Positions 30,859 to 40,396 of a stretch of 49,314 nucleotides of DNA are shown here, piece after piece. The stretch covers positions 515,142-564,455 of the forward strand of contig BFEA01000433.1 in NCBI GenBank assembly GCA_003427395.1, written 5' to 3'. Every line of letters begins with the position of its first letter. Positions within the stretch are counted from its first letter, which is position 1. The notes under the pieces are model-generated. The model saw only the letters and a list, made by a program, of their open reading frames with translations. It was not told the origin of the DNA and did not search any database. The translations under genes and the position numbers were made by a program. Source of the stretch: Chara braunii (Eukaryota > Streptophyta > Charophyceae > Charales > Characeae).

Positions 30859-32352
30859 ATCAAGGCTAACCCTAGCAGCCAACCTGATCTTAATGAGTGT
30901 GAAAGTCTTGTATTCCGACGCTATGGGAAGTTTCATCGTTTGTGTGTACCCAACCGTGCGCCTCGTCGGACTTATTTCTTGGATTTGGCACATGGTCGGA
31001 GTGGACACTTCGGCTTTGAGAAGACTTATGGAAGTCTTTTGCAGCAGTTTGACTGTCCGGGAATGAAGGGATCTGCTTAGAAATTTATTGTTGAATGTCA
31101 AGTCTGTCAAAGAACCAAGGTCCATAGGCATAAGCCTTCTGGCCTGCTGAAACCCCTCCCCATTCCCGATGGACCCGATGAGTTGGTTTCCATCAATTTC
31201 ACAAACGTGGGAAAGGTGAGTGAGGGAGGACATTCACAAGTCATGGTCATCGTGGATCGTCTTTTCAAATTCATGAATTTGATTCCTCTACCTCCTCATG
31301 CACCAACTGAACTTGTGATCGAAGAATTTCACCAGCAGTACATTCTGCAGTATGCCCCCCTGAAAACTCTTGTGAGTGATCGGGACACCAGGTTCATTAG
31401 TACTGATTGGAAGGACTTCACCTCTCAAATCTATGACATTAAACTCGACATGACTTCTAGTCGTCACCCTGAAGCCAATGGGTTGGCCGAGGAAATCAAC
31501 CATACCGTCATTCAACTACTTCGCTCGGTAATTGTTCCCGATCAGAACACGTGGGATAAGGAGTTACACAAAGTGAAGGGGTTGTACAACAACTCCATTC
31601 ATTCCGCAACTAGCTTGACACCAAATCAGTTGCAATACGGTTGGCAGCTGCACAATCCTCTCTCCTATCCGTTCCGCGATCGGTCACCTGGTTTGACGTC
31701 CGGCATGCTTGGCTACAATGCCAAGTATGCATGCTTGCTCAAAGTTGCTATTGCGGCGATGAACAAGCACCAACGTGCCATGATCAAACATGCTAACAAG
31801 TCGCGCAAAGCGGGGAATTTCAAAGTAGGAAGTTATGTTTGGATCAATATGTCTGAATTTTCCGAAGAAGAGGGAGTATCACGAAAGCTTCTTCCATTGT
31901 ACTATGGTCCTTGGCAGGTTCTGAAGGTGGTAGGAGATGACAAATTTGGTCCTTCATACGTAATTGACATACCACCTCGTCTGCGTACGTATCCGGTCTT
32001 TCACGCATCCAAACTCTTCCCCCACATTGATGATGAGACTTTTCCCTTCCGAGATCCTATGATACCTTGTGCTATCAATGGTGGCCACGAAATAGACATA
32101 ATTTTTTCCTGTGAAGGAAGAGGGAGGTACAAACAGTATAAAGTTCACGTCCTTTATCACCTATTGAACGAGTTTTACTGGATTCACCAAAAAGAGCTGC
32201 TAAAGAATGCTCTCCGTGTTGTTAGCGCTTATGAACGACAGATCGCCGATGGACAGACTGCTAAGTTTTCTGCAACACTCACTCCTCACGGTTATATCGA
32301 AACTCTCTTTCTGATCAACGCCTACAACGCATTTTGTACCGACTCAGAATGA
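30859..32352 (+). pseudogene. pol: pol, part 2: integrase and chromodomain; inactive
   Basis: A TAG at 30856 and another at 31078 precede the open part. The zinc-binding region shows H...H (AHGRSGHFGFEKT) and CQVC. The core keeps VSDRDTRF (second catalytic Asp) and ANGLAEEIN (catalytic Glu region). The first catalytic Asp, normally in an SMDF-like motif, is Asn (AAT at 31195-31197, SINF). The C-terminus has a degenerate chromodomain from about 32085 (EIDIIFSCEGRGRYKQYKV ... ELLKNALRVVSAYE), the module that places such elements in the chromovirus branch. The frame ends at TGA 32350-32352, just before the polypurine tract. Confidence 0.88.
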
Positions 32353-32380
32353 GTTACGCACTTGAAGGGACCTCGCTCTT

Positions 32381-32390
32381 GAGAGGGGGG
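32381..32390 (+). promoter_or_regulatory. polypurine tract
   Basis: GAGAGGGGGG followed by TAG lies directly before the 3' LTR. This is the expected plus-strand primer position of LTR retrotransposons. Confidence 0.85.
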
Positions 32391-32393
32391 TAG

Positions 32394-32482
32394 TGTAATG
32401 ACCCACCGAAACACAGACTGAGAACACTGCTGATTTCTGGAATGTATGCCTTGCTGAAATTCCCGCATTCTGCTGAGATTTC

Positions 32483-32527
<45 letters not shown>

Positions 32528-33565
32528 CTGCTGGTCTGCGTGCCTGTCTGAGTACTTGTCTGCCTGAGTCTGTGTGTGACCCGCAAGGGTACTTGTTGGT
32601 TGAGAGGCCCCGCAGGGCCGGTACTTACCTGTGGCAGTAACTTTGAGGGTTGCAGCAGGGAAAAACACTCGAGTAGCAGGGGGTTAGGCCCGCGACACTT
32701 AGAGCAGCGGGAAAAACACTCAAGTAGCACGTAGGCCTGTACCACTCAAGTAGTGGTAGAAGTGTCGGGTACTGGAGGCCGAGCAGAAGAAGACAAGAAG
32801 TTGGCATTTTTAGAGGGCCAATAGCAGTAGGCTAGAGGTAGGCCGGTACCAGTCCAAGTAGCCTGAGTCTAGGGCCTGTCCTGACGATATCAGAGCCTGC
32901 AATGATGTTTCCCTCCGAAAGGGAGAGGTACTGGCTGCTGGGAGGCCGCGCAGCCTAGAAAGTCACCGCCCAAGAGGCAAGTAGGCCGCTATAGTTTCAC
33001 GAGGAGCATTTACGGTGTCCAAGGATTGGCAACATACTGCTGGAGCCAAGCGCTGGACTTGGAGAGCTGCCTGGAGGAGGAGAGCAGCTGGGCGCTCAGC
33101 CTGGCTATGGTGAGCAGCTGAGCCTGAGGAGGAAGAAGAAGGGGGCGGTCGAGAGTGGTGAGGTACCTACCTGGCTACGGTGGACACCATCTTCATCACC
33201 TTGATAGGCGCTGCATCTGGAAGGCCGCAGTTGGGGTAGTGCCACACCAAGGAAGCTTGAAGGCAGAGTCAGACATGGCGGCATGAGGAGCAGCGACATA
33301 GCTGCTTTGTGTTGTCCTTTGGACAGGAAGGGCAGAGCCCTTAGTAGTCCACCATAGGCCAGGCATGTGAGAGGAGGAAGAAGGGGGAAGCCATGGCTAT
33401 GGTGGACCTGTTGTTGTCTCAGCAGTGAGAGGGAACTTCTGATATTGATTCTGGTTCATCCACTCATTGTTATTATTACTATTGGAAGAAGAACAAGATT
33501 GGCAAAGTCAAGGAGGGGGAGGAATGTGGAGAGAGAAGGGGGATTTGTCATTGGTCTTGCAGGTG

Positions 33566-33597
<32 letters not shown>

Positions 33598-33837
33598 CTT
33601 CTTCTTCTTCTTCTATTATTATTTCTTCTTCCTCTCTTCTTTGGTCTCTATCTCTTTGCAAGTGNTCTTCTTCTTCTTCTTCTTCTTCTTCTTCTTCTTC
33701 TTCTTCTTCTATTATTATTTCTTCTTCCTCTCTTCTTTGGTCTCTATCTCTTTGCAAGTGCTTTCATTTCTTTCGCAATTGAGTGGCATTGTCTCTCCTT
33801 GTGTAATTGCACTTTGGAAGTGACCAGGATCGTAACA
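32394..33837 (+). repeat. 3' LTR of the gypsy element (1444 bp)
   Basis: It begins TGTAATGACCCACC and ends GATCGTAACA. Compared with the 5' LTR it has an expanded GT microsatellite (about 32487-32526), several indels and substitutions, and a duplicated TTC block around a single N at 33665. LTR divergence implies an old insertion, but the duplication inflates its length. Confidence 0.92.
33566..33764 (+). repeat. duplicated TTC block around a single N (assembly join)
   Basis: A TTC run, CTATTATTATTTCTTCTTCC, CTCTTCTTTGGTCTC and TATCTCTTTGCAAGTG occur twice, separated by one unknown base at 33665. The 5' LTR has this block only once. Two contig ends that overlap but were joined with one N explain it best. 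Confidence 0.8.
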
Positions 33838-33841
33838 ACAT

Positions 33842-34135
33842 AAAAAAAAAAGCCAGGATCAGAAAGGTAATGTTGGGAGGGACAAAATGAGAATGTGCTG
33901 GTACCGAGGACATGGCAAAGCCAAAGTAGGTTTGGGTGTGAGTTTTTGAGCGACAGATCCAGTGTTCCAATCCCCGCCTTCTACTAAGAAAGGATGGGCT
34001 GGTACCAAGGACATGCAAAAACATTGTACGTTTTGTGCTACCCTGTACGCGATCCAGGGATTGAGCCCGGACCCTTGACAATGAAACGATAAGCCGTCGG
34101 TGGTAAGGCCTAGCCACTTAGAGCTTCGAGCTCGG
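33842..34135 (-). mobile_element. tRNA-derived SINE with poly(T) 3' end
   Basis: On the minus strand the head reads GCTCTAAGTGGCTAGGCCTT (box A-like), then GGTCCGGGCTCAATCCC (box B-like) about 40 bases on. The body is about 200 bases and includes two related TGGTACCAGC words. The 3' end is CTTTCTGATCCTGGC followed by T10. A poly(T) end is unusual among SINEs but known in the plant Au family. Its tail lies four bases from the end of the gypsy 3' LTR. Confidence 0.65.
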
Positions 34136-34483
34136 AACGGTCTACAACACATCCAGAAATCTATTAACTGAGTTAACTCAATGATACTACTTCGCTGCCT
34201 AACCTCTGCGCTCCTGTCCTTATCTGAAGACGTTGATATCGAAGAGATCTTGTGGCACCCACCACTACGTGGGTACCTAAGAGTAAATACTGGCAGTGGT
34301 TAAATATATATAATATTATATATTTGTTAAATTTCTTTTTATTATTATTATTTTTTTTGGCCCGGCCGGGCAAGTTGTCCTGGGCTACTCTGCATAAGCG
34401 GTTAACAGGGACCCCCACGTCTCAGCCCTGGTTAACCCCCTCAACCCTGAAAAGTGCATTGATAATCTAAGTTGTGCTCAAGC

Positions 34484-35186
34484 TTTTTTTGGGGGGGGGA
34501 GAAAAATCACCGGGTTGGACTGGCCATGGGACTGGTGTGCACTCCTTTTGGGACATTGGTCTCCAGTGATGGAAACTTCATCAGAATTCCAAACCAATTT
34601 ATTCCATATAGGTAGGAAAGCAATACTTTGGGCATTATGGCTCAGAAGGTGTGTGCTTTCTTGGGAAGGGGTAAGAATTGATGGTCCAGAAGTTTCGGAT
34701 ATAATCCAAAATTTTGTCCAGACAGAAATCAGAGCACAATGGTGTAAAGTCAAAATTATACTCAAGTCGCTGATTCAAAAACAAGACATTAGGAAAACTC
34801 TGCAAAAATTCCAGACTAACTGGCTGGGGGATTCATTAGGGGAGAATCTGCGGGAAATCAAATGGCCTGATGGGGAAGGAGATGCAGCGTTCAAGAGAAA
34901 CTACGACATCTTCTTCTACAAATGGTTTGATATTCAACCAGGAGTATCTTTGAGATCCCCGGATCTATTTCCTGATTTTTTCTCACCCTCGGATCTGGCT
35001 TTAGTCGATTTTCAATGGTATGGGGTGGAAACTGTGTGAGAAGGCTTACATTTAGTTGCTGCTGATTATCCTAGAAGAAGAGCAAGAGGCAACTAGCTTG
35101 TTGTGTCATGTTTTGATCTGGCGGCTCATAAATTGCCGAAGAGGCAGTCATCTTGCTCTTGAAAAAAAAAAAAAAAAAAAAAAAAG
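34484..35186 (+). mobile_element. 5'-truncated LINE with poly(A) tail
   Basis: A coding remnant of a LINE ORF2 C-terminus is followed by about 120 bases of 3' untranslated sequence and an A run at 35162-35185. The left end is a T7G9 stretch. 5' truncation with an A tail is typical of target-primed reverse transcription. I could not find a convincing target duplication. Confidence 0.55.
34497..35039 (+). pseudogene. LINE ORF2 C-terminal fragment
   Basis: The frame is open to TGA at 35037 with about 178 residues. Key stretches are WCALLLGHWSPVMETSSEF, RKAILWALWLRRCVLSWEG and QKFQTNWLGDSLGENLREI. The WALWLRR pattern after a distal hydrophobic segment resembles the end of LINE ORF2 proteins, downstream of RT. 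No stop interrupts it, so it is younger or less decayed than the LINE at 15036-16765. No catalytic part is present. The family call is an inference supported by the A tail. Confidence 0.5.
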
Positions 35187-35639
35187 ATTTATCATTTATT
35201 GCATTTGAATGCTCTTTTTTAGCCAGGGCTGTCTACCAGGAGTGATACTCTGCACAATTTATTTTTTTTTTTGTTTTTATTATTATTATTTTTATTATTC
35301 AGTGAGCAATCTGATTTAATCATTTTATATCTGATTGTTCATGCAGATGGTGCTGGCTGTCGATGGCAGACATGTGGAATACTGGAGTGCTGCTGACAAA
35401 GGTCAGGACGGGAAGCAGTACACTCTTGCTTATGCAGCTTCGCCAGTCCTTCCGGCAGATGTGCGACGGAAGCTACGGCACGTATCGTCGTATGTCCGCT
35501 TTCTACGCGCTCAGTCTTAGATGCGATGGGAGTCTGCCTCTCAAAGCAATGCGAAAGAAAAATTGCATCCACTGTGCAGTGCAATCTCAACCTTGTGAAG
35601 TCAAATCCATCACAGTTTTTCTTCACAAGTCCAAGTATC

Positions 35640-35880
35640 AGGGCATCAGGGCATCAGGGCATCAGGGCTTACCCTCTTGCAGATAGCTACCTTCTTCATC
35701 CTATCGGTGCATCTGGACTGAAAGTTGCTGCAAATACAGCTAGAAAGACAGCGTTCTATTCGGGTGAAGAGGGTAGTGGAGGAGTGGAAGGCATCTGGAC
35801 TGGAGGTTGCTGCAAATACAGCTGGAAAGACTGGGCGTTCTATTCGGGTGAAGAGGGTAGTGTAGGAGTGGAAGGACTGT
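35640..35880 (+). repeat. CATCAGGG microrepeat and 83-bp tandem duplication
   Basis: GGGCATCAGG repeats about three times at 35640-35670. GCATCTGGACTG at 35708 and again at about 35790 starts two ~83-base units sharing TTGCTGCAAATACAGCT, TTCTATTCGGGTGAAGAGGG and AGGAGTGGAAGG. Confidence 0.8.
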
Positions 35881-36149
35881 GTGGTGTTCTTTCAGTGCTA
35901 CCAGTGACTGGCCTCTACAACAACATGGACTTACTAAAAAAAAAAAAAGAAAAAAAAAAAAGAAAGATAAGTAATCATTTCCGTGAGAAGAGTAATACTC
36001 ATGATAACATTATCCATTGTGTTATTCTTGTGTTATCCTCTAGCGGAGGAGCACGTGGCAGTAGAAGGACGCATGGATTTCAGTTGAATAACTTGAATTT
36101 GTGAAATTCATTTGGACACAGGTGGGCCTGTGTGAGGGGGGGGGCAATC

Positions 36150-36590
36150 TTTAAACCACCAGTACCTCCGCCAGTGTTGGGAAATTACGTTGTCCTGCCC
36201 AGTACCCGAAGTTTTCGGGGGTCGGACACAGGGTCGGCAATGTCCCAAAAATCGTAGTTTCTTAAACATGTACCCTCCACCCCCCATTGCCCCCGAAAGG
36301 TCTCTTTTTTTTTTTTCTTTTTTTTTTTTTTCCAAACCACCAGTACATCTGAGCCTCTCTTTGCCGTGGTGGGTTTCCCCCTCTGCGCCATGCTCTTGAG
36401 GAAACGCTATCGCAGCACCTGTTTTCTTTTTTTTTTCTTCTTTTTTTTTTCTTTTTTTTTTCTTTTTTTTTTCTTTTTTTTTTTTCTTTTTTCCGTTTGG
36501 CTCGCACTGCCAGCCATTTTGGTCTGGTAGCACTACTGATCATCTGAAATCTGCCGATTGGCTCAATTTCGATTCTCAAGTTTGCCTGGG
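36150..36590. mobile_element. TTAA MITE family, enlarged or nested copy
   Basis: TTTAAACCACCAGTACC at 36152 is the family's left end. A second end-like word, AAACCACCAGTACATC, lies at 36335. Near 36490-36535, on the minus strand, ACCAGACCAAAATGGCTGGC and GAGCCAAACGG match the family core. Long T/C-rich stretches at 36301-36333 and 36421-36494 lie in between. Two copies may be nested. Confidence 0.5.
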
Positions 36591-36931
36591 CGACGTACTG
36601 GCACTCTGATGTAAAAAAGTACTAAAAATGGCTCAAATTTAAAGGGTGCCACACACACATTTATGATTCCACATCCACTGGCGTAATTACATACGGCGCT
36701 CTGTATGTTGTAGTGTTGTAGACATTTAAATGGGGAGCAGCACTGTTCTCTGTAATCCAGTATCCATCTCTTGTCCTCTTTCTATCCTGTTTTTGAAAAG
36801 AGATGCTTCTCGCTCACAGCAAGGGTGAAAAGGGGAGATAATTGGAAGGGTGAAAAGGGGAGATAATTGGAAGTGAATGAGAGGTTGAGGTGACGGGAAA
36901 AGCATAGTGAAGACAGCAGGAGAGAGTTGAT

Positions 36932-37106
36932 GAGTTAAACCACCAGGACCCCCGAAAGAGTCACGGCGGTTAACAAGCCACGGCAATGATGAACGTACGG
37001 GCTACTACAGGAGCGCCCAAATTCATCCGCCGACTAGAAACACTTCTACTCTGGTTTTTTTTTTTCCCGCGGCCGATGTATGGGAAAAGTACTGGTAGTT
37101 TAAAGG
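36932..37106. mobile_element. TTAA MITE family, short copy with TIRs
   Basis: The left end GTTAAACCACCAGGACCCCC and the right end, reverse complemented, CTTTAAACTACCAGTACTTT are inverted and match the ends of the 11371-11581 element. Again TTAA lies at both borders. The interior is noncoding. Two 25-base GGTGAAAAGGGGAGATAATT units lie just upstream at 36826-36876. Confidence 0.65.
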
Positions 37107-37808
37107 GAACAAGATAGGGAAAGATGATGCCGAGAGAGTAGTTGGTGAGTTCAAGAAGGCTGATAGTTCCTCTACTGAGCTTTTTTTTTTTTTTTTTTTT
37201 TTTTTTTGACATCGGCTTCGAGGACCCCTACTGCAGGTAGGGAGGGATAAGAGCCCATGCATGTATTAGGGGGTCTGCCCGTCGATGGCTCCATTCTGAT
37301 TCGTGGGGAGCAGCACGTACCTCGTCATTTTTGTTTTGAAGAATGTCCTTAGGGAGGATGATGCGCACAACGTCTTCTTCCGTTTTCGATAAATCATTGC
37401 GGGGAGAAGATGTCCATTTGCAAAGATCCTTTCTTCTTCTCCTTCTTCTTCTTCTTCTTCTTCTTTTTCTTTTTTTTTTTCTTTTCTTAGCTTGCACTTT
37501 TAAACATTGATTGACTCCTGCAACTGCTCCGGTTGGGAGCTGCTTGTTCCACAACTCTTGGTCGTCGACATGAGTGTCGGCTGCTGAAGACCAGTAACGA
37601 CTGTGATGTGCGCATGTCGTTTGTTTATCAGTCTGTGCACCACTTAAAGTGATAACGTGTACGAGGCTTACCGCCGCGTACGAGCTGATATAAATGTCTC
37701 GTACCAAACGCAGCTCCGTGCAAACTAGCTGAAGTAGGATTAACCGATCAAAATGACGTTGTTGCTATTGGTATTTACTATTTACGATTTACAATTGTCA
37801 CCAATTGA

Positions 37809-37851
<43 letters not shown>

Positions 37852-38166
37852 TTTAAAGAACACTCTCAGGGATAGATAGGAGTGATGATATGAGCATACA
37901 TACACTGCGCTAAAATGACCAACAATACGGCGCATACTAAGTGCATTCTAATTGCGTAAATATTCATGAGGACCATCTACATGTGGGCATGATGATAGCC
38001 CACCTCTCGGAATCCGACAAACTCCACACTGATTATAGCCTACTTCACATCATCCACAGGTGCACTATGATCTCACACGATTACTCACACGATTACTCAC
38101 ACGATTATTCTGATATTACATGATCGCATGGGGACTTCCACCTGAGGATCTCAAAGATGTTTTACA
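37107..38166. other. no recognisable gene; low-complexity tracts
   Basis: Long T runs at about 37182-37207 and 37811-37845 and a TTC/T tract at 37430-37490 are present. Three ACACGATTACTC-type repeats lie at 38075-38110. No motif-bearing frame is visible. Confidence 0.4.
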
Positions 38167-38233
38167 GGGACGCTGGACCCGATTTCCAGCAGGTGCTGCT
38201 CCCCACTAATAGATGGAGCCACCCAGGAACTAC
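38167..38233 (+). mobile_element. SINE-like element, copy 5, cut by the gap
   Basis: GGGACGCTGGACCCGATT, CCAGCAGGTGCTGC and TCCCCACTAATAGATGGAGC give the cleanest head of the family. The rest is lost in the N gap. Confidence 0.65.
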
Positions 38234-38798
38234 NNNNNNNNNNNNNNNNNNNNNNNNNNNNNNNNNNNNNNNNNNNNNNNNNNNNNNNNNNNNNNNNNNN
38301 NNNNNNNNNNNNNNNNNNNNNNNNNNNNNNNNNNNNNNNNNNNNNNNNNNNNNNNNNNNNNNNNNNNNNNNNNNNNNNNNNNNNNNNNNNNNNNNNNNNN
38401 NNNNNNNNNNNNNNNNNNNNNNNNNNNNNNNNNNNNNNNNNNNNNNNNNNNNNNNNNNNNNNNNNNNNNNNNNNNNNNNNNNNNNNNNNNNNNNNNNNNN
38501 NNNNNNNNNNNNNNNNNNNNNNNNNNNNNNNNNNNNNNNNNNNNNNNNNNNNNNNNNNNNNNNNNNNNNNNNNNNNNNNNNNNNNNNNNNNNNNNNNNNN
38601 NNNNNNNNNNNNNNNNNNNNNNNNNNNNNNNNNNNNNNNNNNNNNNNNNNNNNNNNNNNNNNNNNNNNNNNNNNNNNNNNNNNNNNNNNNNNNNNNNNNN
38701 NNNNNNNNNNNNNNNNNNNNNNNNNNNNNNNNNNNNNNNNNNNNNNNNNNNNNNNNNNNNNNNNNNNNNNNNNNNNNNNNNNNNNNNNNNNNNNNNNN
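38234..38798. other. assembly gap (565 N)
   Basis: All bases are unknown. The SINE head at its left and an open minus-strand frame at its right are both truncated by it. Confidence 1.
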
Positions 38799-39154
38799 AT
38801 GTCGGGAACCTTTGCACGAATGAGAGTGATCTCCGTCGAGGACCAACTTCCCTGAAAGTGGCCGAGGAGCCGGCATCGGGAATAGCCTGAAAAGGGGTTC
38901 GGTATTTCAAAAATTGCATCTGCTGAGGGGAGCTTTTTTTTGGGAGCCGCAGGATCCGACGTCTGTGTTTGGGTCTGAGAACCGGAAGAGTCACTGGCCC
39001 CGGAAATGCCCGGGCCCGGACTCGTGCTGCAGGCAAAAAAAGGGGCCAGCGGAATTTTGGGTGGGGGCTGCCTCTGCAGGGTGCGGCAAGCAAAAAGGGG
39101 AGAGTGACCACATGGCCGAGTGCCGAGGGTTGCTGTCATATGTCTAGAATCCAA
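38799..39154 (-). CDS. hypothetical open frame cut by the gap
   Basis: A minus-strand frame of about 118 residues is open from 39154 into the gap. It has a Ser/Thr/Gln-rich part (SGASDSSGSQTQTQTSD) and then KKKLPSADAIFEIPNPFSG. I recognise no family. A second frame over the same bases is equally open, so coding status is doubtful. Confidence 0.2.
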
Positions 39155-39757
39155 ACTCTACAACAACCTGGGCTTTTTTTTTTAATATTAAAGAGGAAAA
39201 AAGATAATCAGCAGGTGAGACCCTACTGAGGGCCGCCAGCCTTCATGGTCCAGTACGTCGAACCTGACTGTGGCCCTGCTGTGTTAACCGACTCACAGCA
39301 GGAGGCAGACCCCTGTGTATTGGTGGTGTAGCGTGAATGCTAGCTATGATTTGAACATAGTCACAGTGCAGTCTGTCTGTTATGCGCCTGGCCGGCAACT
39401 TCCAGAAGTCCCCGAACTGATGAGTGGAAAGAAAGTGCAAACTGTGGCAGTGGCACCAGTGGAGGAGAGGACTGCTTTGGGACCCACAGTGTCACGGAGG
39501 CTCAGAAGGATGTGCACCCGGGGCCCGCTGATGCTATATCTCTGCTTATTAGCATGAACCTCGCCCACATTCGTGAGCATGTTCAAGCCAACTTAGCACA
39601 GTCATAGCACCAGTGAGATCGCCATGTAGCAACACTTCCGCTATGAAATATTTGTGCAGTAGCAAACACCTTGCTTGAGGGAAAAACAAAATCTAACACC
39701 CACACCCACACCCACACACAGACTATGCTGCCTCTGGTAAAACTATATATATATATA
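39155..39757. other. no gene; perfect hairpin at 39277-39304
   Basis: CCTGCTGTG and CACAGCAGG form a 9-base perfect stem with a 10-base loop. A CCCACAC repeat lies near 39700-39718. An AT dinucleotide run (39743-39757) forms the insertion site of the Helitron. Confidence 0.5.
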
Positions 39758-39791
39758 CTAGCTAAGCGCCCGCGGTGCGGGCAATGCCCGC
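39758..39791 (-). other. Helitron 3' terminus: hairpin and CTAG end
   Basis: On the minus strand GCGGGCATTGCCCGC and the overlapping GCCCGCACCGCGGGC can each form a 6-base GC stem with a 3-base loop. Ten bases after the second comes CTAG, and the next host base is T. Helitrons end in CTRR 10-12 bases after a GC-rich hairpin and insert between A and T. The fit is exact. Confidence 0.9.
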
Positions 39792-39900
39792 AAAAAACAA
39801 AAAAAAAAATGAAAAAAGTTAGGCCCAGACAAAGCTGCAAATTTCATTTCATTTCACCACTATTAACGAATTCAAGAAATGGAACACGCATAGACAGACA

Positions 39901-40175
39901 GAGAAAGGGAGAGAGAGAGAGAGAGAGGGAGGGAGAGAGGAGAGAGAGAGAGAGAGAGATGGAGACACACAAAGACAGAAAGAGAGAAATCAATAAAAGA
40001 GCAAAGAATAAAAAAAAATCAACATCAGTATAAAAACAGAAGAAATTTAACATGAACATTATTGACGCATTAAAGTTAGCAAGCGGCCGCAGTATGATCA
40101 AGGCACAATGATTGCGCAATGGAATCGTGCTTAACGTAAAAAAAATGTAATACTGTCAACTCAAAATTATTTTGT

Positions 40176-40246
<71 letters not shown>
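39901..40246. repeat. GA and TC microsatellites inside the Helitron
   Basis: A (GA)n block spans about 39901-39959 and a nearly pure (TC)n block spans 40183-40246. They lie between the end of the second reading frame and the 3' terminus. Confidence 0.95.
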
Positions 40247-40247
<1 letters not shown>

Positions 40248-40396
40248 ATTTATTTTTGTCTCTCTTCCTATCTTTCTTGCAAGGGCAATTACTCAACCAT
40301 AACTGAAGCTGATCATAAAAAATATGTCATTAACGTAACGCTTGGATAAACAGTGAATCAACAGCTTTCTCTCCCCTATCTCTCTCATAAGACCAA

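Larger units (their letters stand above)
24088..33837 (+). mobile_element. Ty3/gypsy chromovirus-type LTR retrotransposon, complete length, inactive
   Basis: A 9.75-kb element is bounded by two LTRs that begin TGTAATGACCC and end GGATCGTAACA. Its internal order is primer-binding site, leader, gag with zinc knuckle, protease, RT, RNase H, integrase, chromodomain and polypurine tract, which is the Ty3/gypsy (Metaviridae) order. Stops, frameshifts and catalytic substitutions make it non-functional. The five bases outside the LTRs (ATACA and ACATA) do not match, so a clean target duplication is not seen. Confidence 0.93.

Noticed and set aside
28130-31080. Genetic-code reassignment of TAG
   Set aside because: Other frames here also contain TAA and TGA, the likely original residues differ between sites, and the element has lost catalytic residues, so neutral decay is the simpler reading.
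24083-33842. Five-base target-site duplication for the gypsy element
   Set aside because: ATACA before and ACATA after do not match, and shifting the borders by a base does not help.
38151-39154. Frames of 200-330 codons crossing 38234-38798
   Set aside because: Most of their length is unknown bases.
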